Shown here one piece after another: positions 44,286-57,075 of a stretch of 64,000 nt of DNA (the first letter of the stretch is position 1; each line of letters starts with the position of its first letter). Below the pieces are notes generated by a model that was not told the DNA's origin, searched no databases, and worked only from the letters and a program-made list of their open reading frames with translations. The stretch is from NCBI GenBank assembly GCA_021234155.1, contig JAJEKV010000051.1:8948105-9012104 (forward strand). Direction: 5' to 3'. This stretch comes from Isoetes taiwanensis (taxonomy: Eukaryota; Streptophyta; Lycopodiopsida; Isoetales; Isoetaceae). Made by a program: the position numbers and the translations under genes.

Positions 44286-47200
44286 TTGCCAAAGATTGAA
44301 TGCCATTCCTTCTTTCCACGCCTGTCAACATTAATGGGTGTCCTTTTGCCATCCGTCCACATCCGATCCTTTCTTTCACGCCTCATCCTCACCGCTCATT
44401 GCTTCTCCCTTACGTTTTTGGGACTTAGCCAAATTTTTGCCTCTCAATACCCTTTCTTCGCATCTTTTGACACTGCACCATCAACGGTTCCAGCCGCGAC
44501 TCTTCATACCTCTTCGGCCTCCAGCTTAGCCTCTAAAACAAACCTTTTTCGCTTCCTTTTGCCCTTCCTCGTGGCTCGATTTTCGCCTTCCGCCTTTGCA
44601 TCCCTCTTCGCTCCGCACATCATTCCCATGGCTGCCCCAAGATTTTCTACACTTCGCCACCGCCCCCAAGGATCCGCCCTTTTTGCATCCAGATCCTTCT
44701 TGACTTCCACTTTCCGCGGAAGCCCTTTGTTGGCCCAAATAAAGAAGTCGCTGAACGACACCCAAATTTTACGTAATTCCCCTCAAATGGAACTTCCGCT
44801 CCAAATCCCACCGGGGCTTGAAGCAGCTCATCGCCAATATCGCTAACAGCCCAAGAAGGTTACACAAATCGCGGGTCGATGGCACCACTATTTCGCTGAC
44901 TCAACATTTGATTTCTGAGGTATTTCATATTCCCTTGCACACCCCTTTGTGTATCATGGTCTCGCTATACAGATATCGATGTCATAGAGTTTGGTGCACC
45001 TCGCTATCATGCCAATGTCCATCGCCCCACCAATATCGACAAGCCTCACGAAACCTTTTGTCAAATTTCTCGCGGGCGAAATTCTTGGGTATTCTATCAA
45101 GAACACCCATATCAATAAGCCTTTCTATAACCTGGTCCTCATCAAGCACACACTCCAAACACCACATAGATTGGCCCCAAATGATGTTCTATCGTTTTCT
45201 CCAAGAAATGGACCGCCTTCGGGTACCACTTCCATTTCTCAAGTTTCGTGGGAGGCCACTTTCAAGCCCTCATCCGCCACTACTTCCCTCCCACACCACC
45301 AAATTTCATAATTCCACCTCCAGCCCCCTTCCAATCACTCACCAAGTTGGCACTTCACGCCTGCCTTTCCACTGGGTCATGTCCACAAATACACCCATGT
45401 CACCGCCTCCTCCTCCGCTACACCATCCACTTCACACCATTTTTCCCAAACATCCCAAACCAGTGCAACAAAGAAGCTCCACCACCACAACACCCTCGCC
45501 GCTTGTTGTATCAAGACGCCAGGATGCTCAAGCCGCCGCTTCAAGTTACAAGAATCCCAAGAAGCTCTTATGAGCGGGTTCAACGGCACTAGAGGCCTCT
45601 CGATGCGTACACCAGACCTTCAAGCCGCAATCGCCTGTTGCAACTTTGAGGCCAAACTTCAAGACAAGCATGAAGCTCTCTTACGTGCTCATGCAGATCT
45701 CAAAAGTACACAAGCTCAAGTCAGCCAACTCGCAGATCAACAGTGCTCAGCTCCAAATAGAATTCAGACTTTATTGGAGCACAACAAGTCCAAAGCCGCC
45801 TCCCCGAAAGTACCAAGGACGCAGATATTGCTAAACTCAATGCCTTTGTACTCGAATCAGGTGAGAATTTCAGCACTCAAGTTCAAAATCTTTCAGCCCG
45901 ACGCCAAGTCAGCCTCCTTGACGGGCCAGCTTTCTACACGACCCGCCACCACCTCTTTCAAGATCAGCTTACGAGGTGCGTAAACGTAAGATACCGATGA
46001 CGCTGGAGATTGCCGTGTTGCCTCAATACACCGGGAAATCTTCCTCCCAACAATCCTTCTCGAAACGGGTCCGCGGACCAGTCACGCCGCCGAAAGGGAC
46101 AATCAGATCCGCGGATCTCAACAAACACCGCAGCAGCTATTCAGTCACTGATGAGGCTCAAGCAAAACTTGACGCCCCATACCGCCATTCTTCACACGCC
46201 CGTTGACTTCCCGCCTCCTCGCTATCATGATTATGTGGTTGCTCGACGCCACCTCTTCCTTTCGGCGGGTATGCGGCCATGGCCCCTGCGGATATCCCCC
46301 TCGAAAGCAAGGATTTTCTTCGATTTGGCCGTAACTTCCATTGAAGACAAAGGGTTGTGTTGTGCCCTTGTCGCCTTTGATCTCATACACCGCGGCCGAT
46401 CCGCACTTTATCACATTCGTGAGTGGTTCAGCCCATGGCTTACATATTTCATGATTTCTATCCGGGTGATACACAGAAAACTTTGAAATGGGCCACGCCA
46501 GCTTTTCCGTGGTGACCCCCATCGCGGCAATGGGTGCTTCAGATAACAATCCATATCTTGCGGATCCCGCCGTACCCAAACTCTTCATCGAGTATATGCC
46601 CGAAGCTTGCCAATCATTTATCTCTTCGCAAGCGAAGCGCCAGAACAAATCAAGAAGTATCTAGGACATCCCGAGGATCTTCCCTATGCACAAATCTATA
46701 TGCAAAGACTCGCCGGGTTACACCGCCATAAGCTCATGGATAGCAAGACGGTCCCCACGGGATGGGATAGCCCCCTCCCCGCCAACTCTCCTCAGCTTCT
46801 TTTGGGATCGCTGGTGTCGCACTTGATCCGCATCTTGTCGGGCCAATTCAGGAGACCGCCAAGAACCCACGCCCACGCATGGTTCTTCCCCTATGCTTCC
46901 TCAAGGCATTCTCCACGCCCCCGTGTTCCCCGACTTCGATTGGCCTTTCCTTTTTGACCAAGGTCATGGATGGTCAGTGCAGGCCGGACACCACCTCAGA
47001 TCTCGACGGATCTCCTGTGGGATCCACGCTTTGTTCGCCGCCACATTGGGAAGAAGGTGCCACTCGACAACACCACCAATTGATCTACATTGCTAATGAG
47101 CGGGTTGGCAAACAAATATGCATGGATGCGCTTTCATGGTCTCAACACCTTCTTGCAAATGCCTCCACCTCACCCGATCCTTCCTCCCCATCTTCAAGCA

Positions 47201-47878
47201 GGATTTTATACCGCCCTCAAATGCATTTTGCTAAGCCTCCTAAATCGGCAAATTACCCCATTTTTCACTGCAATCCAAATGCCGCCGCTGCCTTTGGCCT
47301 TCGTGACTGCCTCCTCATGGAATGTCAAGACATTTTTTTCAGACGCCCACGCCGCTTTGAAGACATGGTACGCCTCGCTTTTATTGATGCCGATCCCGCC
47401 TTGGCCAAAACACACCTCAAGCTTTCAATCACGCCAAGATCTCATCAGCCAAGACGATATGGTGTCCGGCCCCACCCCCGTGAGGATCACTTTCGCAGAT
47501 GGCTTCCCCGCCTCCGGAACGCTTTCCTCCTCCTTCACTGGTGCTTGGTGGAGGTTAGTCCCGCGGCCTCCGGCAATAGACTATTCATGCATACGCATGC
47601 ACTGTGTCAAGCCTCAAGGATCCTCACCAACCACGCCCACATCTGGGCTGGGCTCCACGTACACTGGCGCAGCAGCATTCACGCAAATAAAGCCTGGCCG
47701 TTGAACAAGAGGTGGCTTGGCTGCATAAAGCACGTCTGGGTCACCGCCTGGCCAGCGATTCCCTAGGCACTTCAAGAGGCACCGCCAACATTCCTCAGAA
47801 CGCCTCCTTCCGTGACGGCACCCCAGATCACCAGAGTGTCTATATCGGGCCCAAGGCCATTGTACTATATATATGAGT
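44286..47878 (+). pseudogene. Long unrecognised coding region downstream of gypsy pol
   Basis: A roughly 1,190-codon region reads as protein on the + strand but in changing frames. 44.29-44.85 kb encodes a hydrophobic and serine-rich start. 44.8-45.3 kb has RVDGTTISLTQHLISEVF and MMFYRFLQEMDRLRVPLP, which resembles the N-terminal domain often called plant transposon protein, though only loosely. 45.57-45.80 kb is a coiled coil (AHADLKSTQAQVSQLADQ). 46.48-46.66 kb reads SFSVVTPIAAMGASDNNPY and KLFIEYMPEACQSF. 47.09-47.70 kb reads RFHGLNTFLQMPP. The last frame ends at 47878 with VYIGPKAIVLYIYE then TGA. It has the same C-rich sense-strand composition as the pol region. It may be an extra ORF of the same element, or a second element. 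Confidence 0.45.
45570..45800 (+). other. Coiled-coil segment in the unrecognised protein
   Basis: A run rich in Ala, Gln, Leu and Lys with heptad-like spacing (EAKLQDKHEALLRAHADLKS and onwards). It would favour oligomerisation. It lies between the two globular-looking parts of the coding region. Confidence 0.5.
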
Positions 47879-48133
47879 AGAGTTAGCACATAAGTTTTAG
47901 ATGAGTTTTGAGTCTTGTCTCCTTCAGCTTTCTCTATTAAGAGCTCATGTATTTTCATCATTGATATCAAGGAAGCTTTTCATCTTTCTCTCATTTGTTC
48001 CCTGCTTTTTCTTTTTTTTCTCTTCTTGCAAATCCCAAGGACATAGTCCCCCCTGACTCCCCCGCTGCTAGATCCACGGGTCCTCACTGCAGGGTCAGTT
48101 TCCCAGAGTTCCCCCAACCCGCACCCCAAACAA
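47879..48133 (+). other. 3' flank, possible LTR or UTR
   Basis: Non-coding, with a T-rich stretch and the phrase ttgatatcaaggaagc. It could be the 3' untranslated region or LTR of the retroelement. No matching copy upstream is visible because of the gap. Confidence 0.35.
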
Positions 48134-50113
48134 AGACTATATCAAGGATATTGAGAATATGCCAGGAATTTTTTTACCTGATGATAGTAACAAAGAAAAT
48201 AATCCTGGAATCAGTAATAAAGCTCGAAAATCTGATAAGGAGGTAGCGGTTCTTGATTTAAATGAAGCATTAGTGAATGAAGTGAGGTCTCACCGAGGAA
48301 ATTTGATAAAATCGAAAGGGCCGTAATTAGATTTGATCTGGGAGAGTGAAAAGTATTGCGCTTTGACAAGAAGATAGAGGAGTTGGATTTTCGATTGCAA
48401 GAACACTAGAACCATTCATATTGCAAGTCTGCAAGATAAAAGGAGGCCTTTATCCAACTGAAACATAAGTTTATTATTCTATTATCATTCTGTTGTTATT
48501 ATTTTTAATTCATTCCTTTTTATTAATTTCTTTTATTTATTTATGATAGATTGCGTGACATTTCTAGAAAATTTGAGCTATAATAAGGAGGGCTCAAGAA
48601 GTGAGGGTTGGGATAACTGAATTGAAGAAGTACCTTTTGACATGAGACACAAATTCTATATTTTCTAATGCTAGAAATGCTTGTGTAGCTTCTATGAAAA
48701 GGTCTAGATTGACACCGTGTGTGCGAAAAAGAGGAAGAAAATAGATGAAGTGTGTTTCAGTAATGAGCTAGCTCTGCTATGTGATATTGAACATTCAATC
48801 TTTAGTAATAGAGGGCTGCAAAGGATATTCATCTATTATTGCGTCTTACTTTGTGATCGAGGTAGAGATGAGCTATATAAACTTGTGGTGAGTGACTTTC
48901 AGGTCTTGGTTATTGAGGGCAAAGAGTGTCTTGAATATGGTGAGCGTATAAGTAAGAACTATGATGTTTCTACTTAAGAAGTACCGTGAAGAATCTTTTA
49001 GATTATCTCAGGCAATGCTTTGAAGATGACGAGTATTGGTCTTGTGAGGCATCTTCCATTCTTATGGAGCAGATGGACAGGGATCTAATTTTGTCTTTAT
49101 GCAGTGTATCAACTCTCCTAAAGGCCTTGTAAGTTTCTGATTCAGTTAAATATTAGTTTTAAATAATTTGGTTTTCTAATTTAGTGTGTTTGATTTGTAG
49201 GTGGTGGTACAATAAGAAACACAAATAAGTAGTGCTAGGCTTTAGCTCTTGGATGAAATACATGTTGAGGACAATTGGTGTAGAAGGAAAATTCTCCGTA
49301 ACCGGGCAGACTTCAAAAAGTTAGTCATCTTGCATCGCAGCACGTTCCCATTGATGTTGGGATGAACATCACCGGGTCATAGGGATCCCGGTCGTATAAA
49401 AGGTATTTTAGTGGTTTAATTTTTTTCTGTTAGTAGTTAGTAGTAGTTCTAATTGTTGTTTGTTGCTATTATTAATTGATTAGTTGTTTGCAGGTATGAC
49501 AAAACATCTGATATTATGTCTAAAGCTGCAATGTCAATCATTGAACAGCCATTCAACGCAAACAGATCATGTAGAATGTTCAATGATGATTATAATGAAG
49601 AATTGGCTGCGTATGATGCGAGACAAAATGCTGGAAGTTTCAATGTGTTAGATTGTCATTCGGTTGTTTCTAATCATACCACGTGCAATTTTAATTTGTT
49701 AGTTTCTTTTCTAGTTTCTTTTTGTTTGTAGTTTATCGTTGTAGAATGTTTCAGGTGATGGTGTTCAACAGGATGTTGTTTTGGATACAAATGTGAATGT
49801 GGGTAAAGATGCCGCTTTGAACTTGGCTCCAAAGAGTGTGGAGTTGGCAAGCAATAGATGTGCAAAAGAAAATCAGCATATTGTCACTGGACCTGTTGCA
49901 GAACTTGATGATCCATTTTAAGATACAGTATCTCTTGAAGAGATTGCTGGTGACAATCAACGCTTGAGGAAGGCTTTTAACTTGAGCCTTGATGTTGGCA
50001 CCACTAACATTTCAGGTGGCATTTTCAACAGTTGTATTATCCTTCCTGGTGATGGCAGGTTGAACATTGCAGAAATTGTGAAACAAATTAGTGGAAGTGG
50101 CAGTGGTACTTGA
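48134..50113 (+). pseudogene. Crypton/DUF3504-like tyrosine recombinase, copy 2
   Basis: This is the same gene as at 1-1778 with about 200 more bases at the left. The added part encodes an acidic and basic stretch (DYIKDIENMPGIFLPDDSNK, then ARKSDKEVAVLDLNEALVN) up to a stop near 48324. The box I segment is intact in wording but loses one residue pair (YYCVLLCDRGRDELYKL). Box II and GH are scrambled at CTG/CAG sites (about 49296-49395). The TAA after DDPF is shared with copy 1. The splice acceptor before the box I exon reads ttgcgtgac. The last exon is identical to copy 1. Confidence 0.6.
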
Positions 50114-50911
50114 ACTGAAGTTTGAAAGAAGTTGATTTTGTAAACTCTAGCTGAAACATATGGCTAGAAGTTCTAGTTTTTTGTCTGTAAACTGTGGCTA
50201 GAAGTATTAGTTTGGGTGTAAACCTTTTTTTGATTTGATTCAAAGCTGAATACAAAAGCTTTCACTGTAATGGTAATGTTCTTACCTTGGATTTTACTGT
50301 TTTTACTAATGTGTAATATTTTAACTGTGCAAATCTAACCTTTTTACCCTATATTCCGAGTTTGTTACTCTATATTCTACAATGATTTTAGTGTGCATGG
50401 TTAAAAAAAAATGTAGACTTCATAAATATTTGATGACAATGACAACTTTAGGCAACTTTCAGGAAAAGAAAGTGTGCCACATGTAAGCCCCCTATTCGAT
50501 ATAGGAGCAGAATTACACATAAGCAACATTCACATCAAAATATATCATTCTGTCTCAATTTTAACGTCCCAAAGACCTAGAAATTCATATTGGTCATTGA
50601 AAGAGATTAAAAGAACCTTATTGGCCTCCATAATACTTTTGCTAAAAATTATAGAATATTTACATACCTATAGATAATCTTCCTCCTATTTATTATTCAT
50701 TGTTGGAACCTTTCAGCTTAATGAGTGGTCTCAACAATCATACTTTTGCAATCAAATATACTTTTGGGGTACCCCTTATGGCCCTTGCCGTATACTTTTT
50801 CTCGAGGCATATGCGAACAAATAGGCCAAATCCAACTCGCACTTGAATGAGGCAAAACCATGAGGCAAAACTTTTGCAGCAAGATAAACCCAATCTGCAG
50901 ATCAGCAAGTG
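50114..50911. other. Intergenic gap between convergent genes, copy 2
   Basis: Counterpart of 1779-2576 with only single-base and homopolymer differences. No gene. Confidence 0.55.
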
Positions 50912-53900
50912 CTAATTGCTGCCCTTTTGAATCTTCTTCTTTGAAGAGCTTAATGTATTGTTGGTGGTGTCATTTTGCATTCTTTTAAGCGAATCTAGAA
51001 GGGGAACCTTTGAGGCGGTGCCATTACTCTGTGGCGCTGACTTGGCGAAAGGGTTGCTTGTTTTGGCAAATGGATTGCTTGCCTTTGTTATATTTGTTGC
51101 ATTTGTCAACTTTTTCTGATTTCTGACGTCGCCATCCACAGGTTGTAAACTATCATGTTCCTTTGTTGGGCGCAATGTGCATCTTGGAGCTTCCTTGTTA
51201 TTGACTTGCATTGCTGCGGTAGATTCATGAGCAGCCCTTGTCTCTGCAGGCACTCTATGCATCTTTTCTGAGCTGCTTTGTGGTGATGGTTCTGTCAAAG
51301 GATTGGCCCTAAGTTCCTTATCTATGCCAGACCATCTTGGTGCTGCATTTGCACTCTGTACATTGTTCAAGACAACTTTGGAATTTCTCTGCTGCATCCT
51401 TGCCTGAAAAGATTCACAAGCAGTTATAGACCAGGAATGGATACAGCTGAAAAATCAGATGAACTCTATCTGAAGTAATGTCTTTATGATTCACCTCAAG
51501 GACTCCGTTGAGACGTTCAGCCAACACTGGAAGACGCATTGCATTGACAAGCCTAATAGCACCTTCTAATGATTTATGAAGTGATAGCGATCTCGCTAGC
51601 TCCATTGCTCTCATAAGTTTATCTCCTGCAAACAAAATTAAAGTTCGTAAAAAGGGCATGGATTCAAAGACATGTTAAAGTTAAACCTTTGCATGCTACT
51701 GCAATAAGGCGTAAAAGGTCACGGTCAAGCTCAGCCTTCACTTCCAAAACTCTATCATCTGCTTTATCAACTTCTTGCCCTTCAGTAGCAGCCTCCTTGG
51801 CCTTAGCCTGCGCCTGAAAAGGGAAAAGCTAAGGATGAGATACTGTTTCTGAGTAACATGTGCCAACTTAAACTCTAATTTTGAAACTTACTCGATCCAG
51901 AAGCATAGCATTGCGAAGTGAGCCACTTTCTAAGTCATCTGCTCCTAAGTCAGAATGTAGTGAAGGCAAAGCCATATTGATAATACTTAAGACAGGTCTT
52001 GGAAAAGCCTGATCAGTCCATATGAAAATTAAATACATATACATGCAACTTAAATAAAAAGCAGCTTCAGTACCTGTGGTTCAACTTCTGGATATTTGCA
52101 TATCACACAGAATATCTGGTTGTCACCAGTCCCACCATCCAATAATTTTCGAATCTTTCTTTCTTCTTTTCTCGCACTGACAATGACATTATATCAAATT
52201 GCCAACCTCAAGCATGCCCAGAACATGATTAATTAAGAATGTACCTGAAAACTGGTATCCAGCATCCATCAAAATCGGGACAGTACATCCGAAGCAATCC
52301 CTGGTAAGATTACAAGGTCATCGTACATGAATCCAACAAATAGATAGTTTTTTTCCGTGAACATGAGATAACCACTTTATCCAACAAATGGTTAGTTTTT
52401 TGCCTTGACTCTTGAGCAAGGAGAAGCATAATACCTGGGAGTCATAAGCCGCTAAAAATCCAGATTCGCTGAAACCAACCCAAGAGAGCCTGGCACCAGG
52501 ACTAAGAGGAAGGCGGCCTCTTAGCTGACATTTTTTTTCTGGGACATTTAGAATCATGAAATCTATGACCTGGATCAAATCTCTTAACAGATTAGAAACT
52601 CTCCAAAATATAGCGCTTAATATTGTAGACAAGCATAACCATGAAAAGTCTACCTGGCCCCCATTTATAAATGGAATAGATGCATGGAAAACTAGCGCAA
52701 GCAGATGTAAGTGTCCAGTCATTGACACGATAGGACCAGGAAGTGACATTACAAACTTCTGCAAGAAAGATGCAAGATGAGCATCTTAAGATAATCCTCC
52801 CTGATATATATGTAATTGATGCATACTTTCATCTTATAACCAGTAAGATATTAACCTGCAATCCACCTTCGGAAAATAAGCGGAGCAGATTATGACTTGT
52901 AGACACGGCTGACCAACCAACACCAATCGCAACAGCTTGAGCCTCCTCACCAATAGGAAGGCGCATCGACCACTGCATAAAATCAAGTTACATATTCCAA
53001 TATTATCAATTTAGATACTCCATGAAAAACTCAAAAACGTTACTCCGAACCTCGCTATTTGAGGCCCAAGCATTGAAAGGACGATACATCAGAGTACTGG
53101 GGTTCTTCTCCCCCTTCTGTGGACTTGCTAATATGCATCCTTTCTCATTTAGAGCCCCCATTGTAAAACCAAAAAAATCTGTCATTGCTGGGACTCATTA
53201 CACCTCTACCTATATCATGAAATTCGACCTGCCAAGTTAAATGTCTTTATAAGTTGACAATGGTTTCAATTTGTTCAAGCCATAATCAATGATGCTGAGC
53301 TTACTTACATGAAAATAGCCATCATTCTCAGTGCTGCTTATGCTACCGAAGATTATATGCAAGGAACCGACGCTTCCCACTAACTTGTGCTGTACAGCCA
53401 GCCTGGAAAGGTTTCTGCAACATTGGGAGCTTTTGCATAGATGATATCTGATTTGTATCATATGAATCAATGTCCTGTCTCAAATTCTTCTGGCTTCGCT
53501 CTAAATCTTTTGACGGGGAGGAGTATTTATGTCTCCTCTTCAAAAGCTTCTTGCCCCTATTTGCAGCATCTATGTCTGCATCATTACTTTCAGACGCAGT
53601 GTCTTGACTTCCCAATGCAATTGAAACACCAATTTCATCTGATGCCTCATCGTCGCTGAACTTCAAAAGTTCCTCCCTATCCACTATATTAACAGTAGCA
53701 TTCAAAAGTGCAGATGGTGATGTCATATGTGATGGGATGGCAGACTCCCACACAGAAAATCTTCCTTCAACATCAATTATTGCCACCGCATTTCCCTTTG
53801 GCTTCCAAGCTAAACTACAGATTGGAGAGTCAAATTTCAAACGATCCAGGTCTTGTTTCTTCTCTGTATCCCAGAGCAACACCTGCCGGTCCTCTGCTGA

Positions 53901-54853
53901 AGTTGCAATATACTTCCCATTGGGTGACCATGCAAGAAAACTGACTGGGCTGGTGTGTCCTCCTTTTAAACTGTAAACCTTCCCCAGTATCTCTGTCGAG
54001 CATAACAACATCACTCTTAGACCCAGGTGCAGCAAGCATATTACCTTCCGGTTCCCATGCTATGTGATTCTTGCATGTAGACTTCACATCTATGCGTGGT
54101 GCACAATTCACAAGAGTGTGTAGCATTTTCCCTGATGCTATAAGCCAAAAGATAACAGTTCCATCTGTGTCAACTGATGCAAGATATTCATTTTTTGGGT
54201 CAAGGGCCATGCTCATTACAGGTGTTGCATGGCCTTTTAAAACCTTCACAATTGAATTATCAATGGTGCTAACCAGTCTTATTCCAGCATCATCACCAGC
54301 AGCAGCGAGAATTCCACCAGTTACGCTAAAAGCAATTGATCTGATTGGTAAAGTAAACCTGGTAACAGTGCTTTGAAATTCCCGCCTAGGAAATGGAACC
54401 TTTGTTAAATTCCAATACCCGAAAATTATTAATCTACCCACATTGTAATTTTAGGTAATATGTACAAAGAGGCTTTAAAGCAAGCAATAGATGGACAGTA
54501 GAAGCAGCCAGGTGCTAAGCATCTAACACTACGGGAATAAGATCTAAAAATGATTTCAAAACAGAGTAGGAAGAAGAGATGCAAGGAAACGTACCAGGGT
54601 AGTCATAAAATTTGACAGAATGATCGATAGAACCGGTAGCAAGCAAAGTACCGAGAGGTGAGACTGCAAGGGTGGTTATAGGTCCGGTGTGAGAAGACGA
54701 AGATGCTACGACGGCAGAGGCAACAGAAGGGTCCCAAGTATGGATTAGCATGCGACAATCTGCACCCCCGGTGATCAAATGGCGACCTACGGTGTCCCAC
54801 GCTATACAGCACAGCCCTTCGCCATGTCCATCCCGCAGCTGAAGCCGTCCCAT
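50912..54853 (-). CDS. EOL1-like: CTF4/AND-1/WDHD1 homologue (EOL1-like), copy 2
   Basis: Same exon layout as copy 1. The start ATG is at 54853; a TTG three codons upstream should not be used, since an in-frame TAG lies just before it. Exon 1 (54853-54595) is intact here with the C5 run that copy 1 lacks and encodes MGRLQLRDGHGEGLCCIAWD. Exon 2 begins near 54385 with CCC where copy 1 has CCCC, which breaks the frame. It loses two bases near 53983 (cttccccag against cttctccccag) and more near 53306 and 53347. Exon 5 reads well (KFVMSLPGPIVSMTGHLHLL). In the block matching 2.93-3.79 kb this copy has about 20 substitutions, for example MLLDR for MVLAQ at the end of exon 9. Confidence 0.9.
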
Positions 54854-55425
54854 TTCTCCCAACTCTGTCTACCTTATGGCGGGAAAATGTAGCCTTAAGA
54901 ATTACCTTTCATATACAGCATTTTCAAATTTCATCACCTAAATGGATTTGTGTTTTGCACTGACTATTTCGCAATATGCCCTAGTTTTTGGCCATATTTT
55001 AACAATGCCACCTTCAACTTCAATTCTTTATGAATGGGCGTAGTGTTGCATTCAAACAAGAACAGTAGAGTGATACTTCGCTATTGATTTTGATCTACTG
55101 AATTTCATTTTGCTCAAAAACTTATCGACTATGGTGTGTTAGTAATCTCATGCCCTATTTTCTTTTCATTTTATTGGGTCCCATAGACCAATTGGCCTCT
55201 GTGGACGATAAAAGTCAAGTCTATTCTATTCTATTCTATTCTATTCTATTCTTTGCATTGCTTCATCTTTGGTTTTGTTGTTGTTATGAGAGCCGAATAT
55301 CCGCTCATGCTCACATTATTACTTATGTATTTTGATACTATTTAAATATTATGCGGCTTCAAACCTCTAGAGAAATGCCTAAAATGCCATAGTACTTTAC
55401 TATTCATGAAAGTCTATGGATTATA
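54854..55425. other. Upstream region of CTF4, copy 2
   Basis: Counterpart of the copy 1 upstream region. No promoter element was assigned. It contains the same LINE 3' end. Confidence 0.5.
55166..55252 (+). mobile_element. 5'-truncated LINE 3' end with (TTCTA)n tail, copy 2
   Basis: Same insertion as at 6837-6923, with about the same number of TCTAT units. It was therefore present before the locus was copied. Confidence 0.7.
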
Positions 55426-57075
55426 TAAAATGCCTCTCGTAGGGCTTTTACGCCTGTAAGGATGAGGTGCGTGGCAAGGTGCAAGGGGAGCTCCAAAGGC
55501 AAATGAGTCCACGCCTCATGTAATGGCTCTATGATCCGAGGTAATTATTGAGGATAAGAATTTCCTTCGTCCAATTGAACCATAAAAAGAATTACTAGAA
55601 TTTTTTTGCCTTGATCTTTCAAAGCCGGTCTTTGGGTTCAAAGGAGTTAGCTTTTGACAAGAATACTTTCATAGTTTGAAAGTTTTCTCATGATTATTTA
55701 TGGTATGGCTCTCTCTCCCCCTAAAGCATATTCCCTTGCTTCAATCAAACAACGGCTATCAATGTCTAACTCGAAATCTTCATTCAATCGTGTTCCTAAT
55801 CACGCAATATTTCTTTTTCCATCCCAACCTCTATCTTGATTGCATCGAGCTATAAAACGATCAAAAAGACTAACCGCCTCACCCTGAGTCCTAGATTCCT
55901 TCACAATGACAAGTGTTCCCCCGACTTTTTGTCGATGCTAAGCAATTTCCGATTGCTTAAGAATACCCATGGACGATCCCCGCACTAGAATCCTTGCAAT
56001 GTAATATGGGGAGAGCTTCCCCCAGGAAATCATCCTTCACAATGGAAAGTACTCTTGGTTCTTTTCAGAATGATTCTACTATGACTTGCCATCAAAGTTA
56101 GGTTCGTATATTACTAGGACAATACTTACCATGCATAGTCATTGCCCCTTCATATATGAGCCTCCCTTATAGGGACCTTTTATGGAAAACTATCCAACTA
56201 CACATATAATGGGTCTTATCCATGAGCTAGTAAATGGCGTTTCTCATCAAACCCCTTATGCAACCATAATTTTAAATGTTCTAGTATAAGGACCCTTTGC
56301 CTTGTATCCAAAAACTCCATTGCTGTGTAATAGAGCGAAAGATTGACATTGTTGTGAAGAGTTTGATACATGATGGATTTCATTAAGCCCAACTTATCAA
56401 CATTTAAACTCTATACATTTTTTTAGCTTCCTAACAAGTTGATTTTATGCATTACCCGGTAGTTACATAAACTATAAAAATAGCCAACTTGGCAAACATA
56501 CCTATACCCAAACACTTTATTAAATGTGGGACAAAATACAACTAGTAGGAATCGGGTTTGTTCAACATCAAATCACTCTTTTTTTTCATCTTGGATGTGG
56601 ACAGTCCCAAGCATAGTGTCCCTTGGCTTTGCAATTATAACAAGCTTCGGCCTCAATCAGTTTCACCTGCTTGCTCTCCTAGAGATCAGCATGACAAGTG
56701 TCGACATATCTTTTTAGCCTTTTAGAGGTGGTACTTACTTGAACATCTACATTTGGAGATCTCTTAGATCTGCAATCTCCAGAAAAGCTATATCCAAGGC
56801 TTTCTTTATAGGACCACCATGTGGTCCCAATGTTTCACTTCCATTCAAGATGGATTGAATCACCTCTTGATTCATCCCAGGGGTGGTGGTCGAGCTACCC
56901 ATTACTATCAAAATTTGAGCTAAAAGATCTACCATGTAGATCTCGCATTGTGTAGCTGTTTTCAACACATGAGTTATGACATCATGCAACTCCTTCACCC
57001 TGGTTTTAGTGGATGCAACTTTTTCCTTCAGGTGTATGATGTTTCGAGCCAAGGGGAGTGGTGTTATGCCCAAAT
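55426..57075 (-). pseudogene. Unidentified coding remnant with CCHC zinc knuckle, copy 2
   Basis: Counterpart of 7090-8745. The 108-residue open stretch (57073-56747) and the knuckle (about 56642-56601) are identical. The left part (55.43-56.06 kb) has many small changes centred on CTG and CAG, which destroy the reading frames that copy 1 keeps there. Confidence 0.48.

Noticed and set aside
43632-48133. An LTR pair bounding the gypsy element
   Set aside because: I compared the flank after pol and the flank after the unknown ORF and found no shared sequence. The 5' side is lost at the gap.
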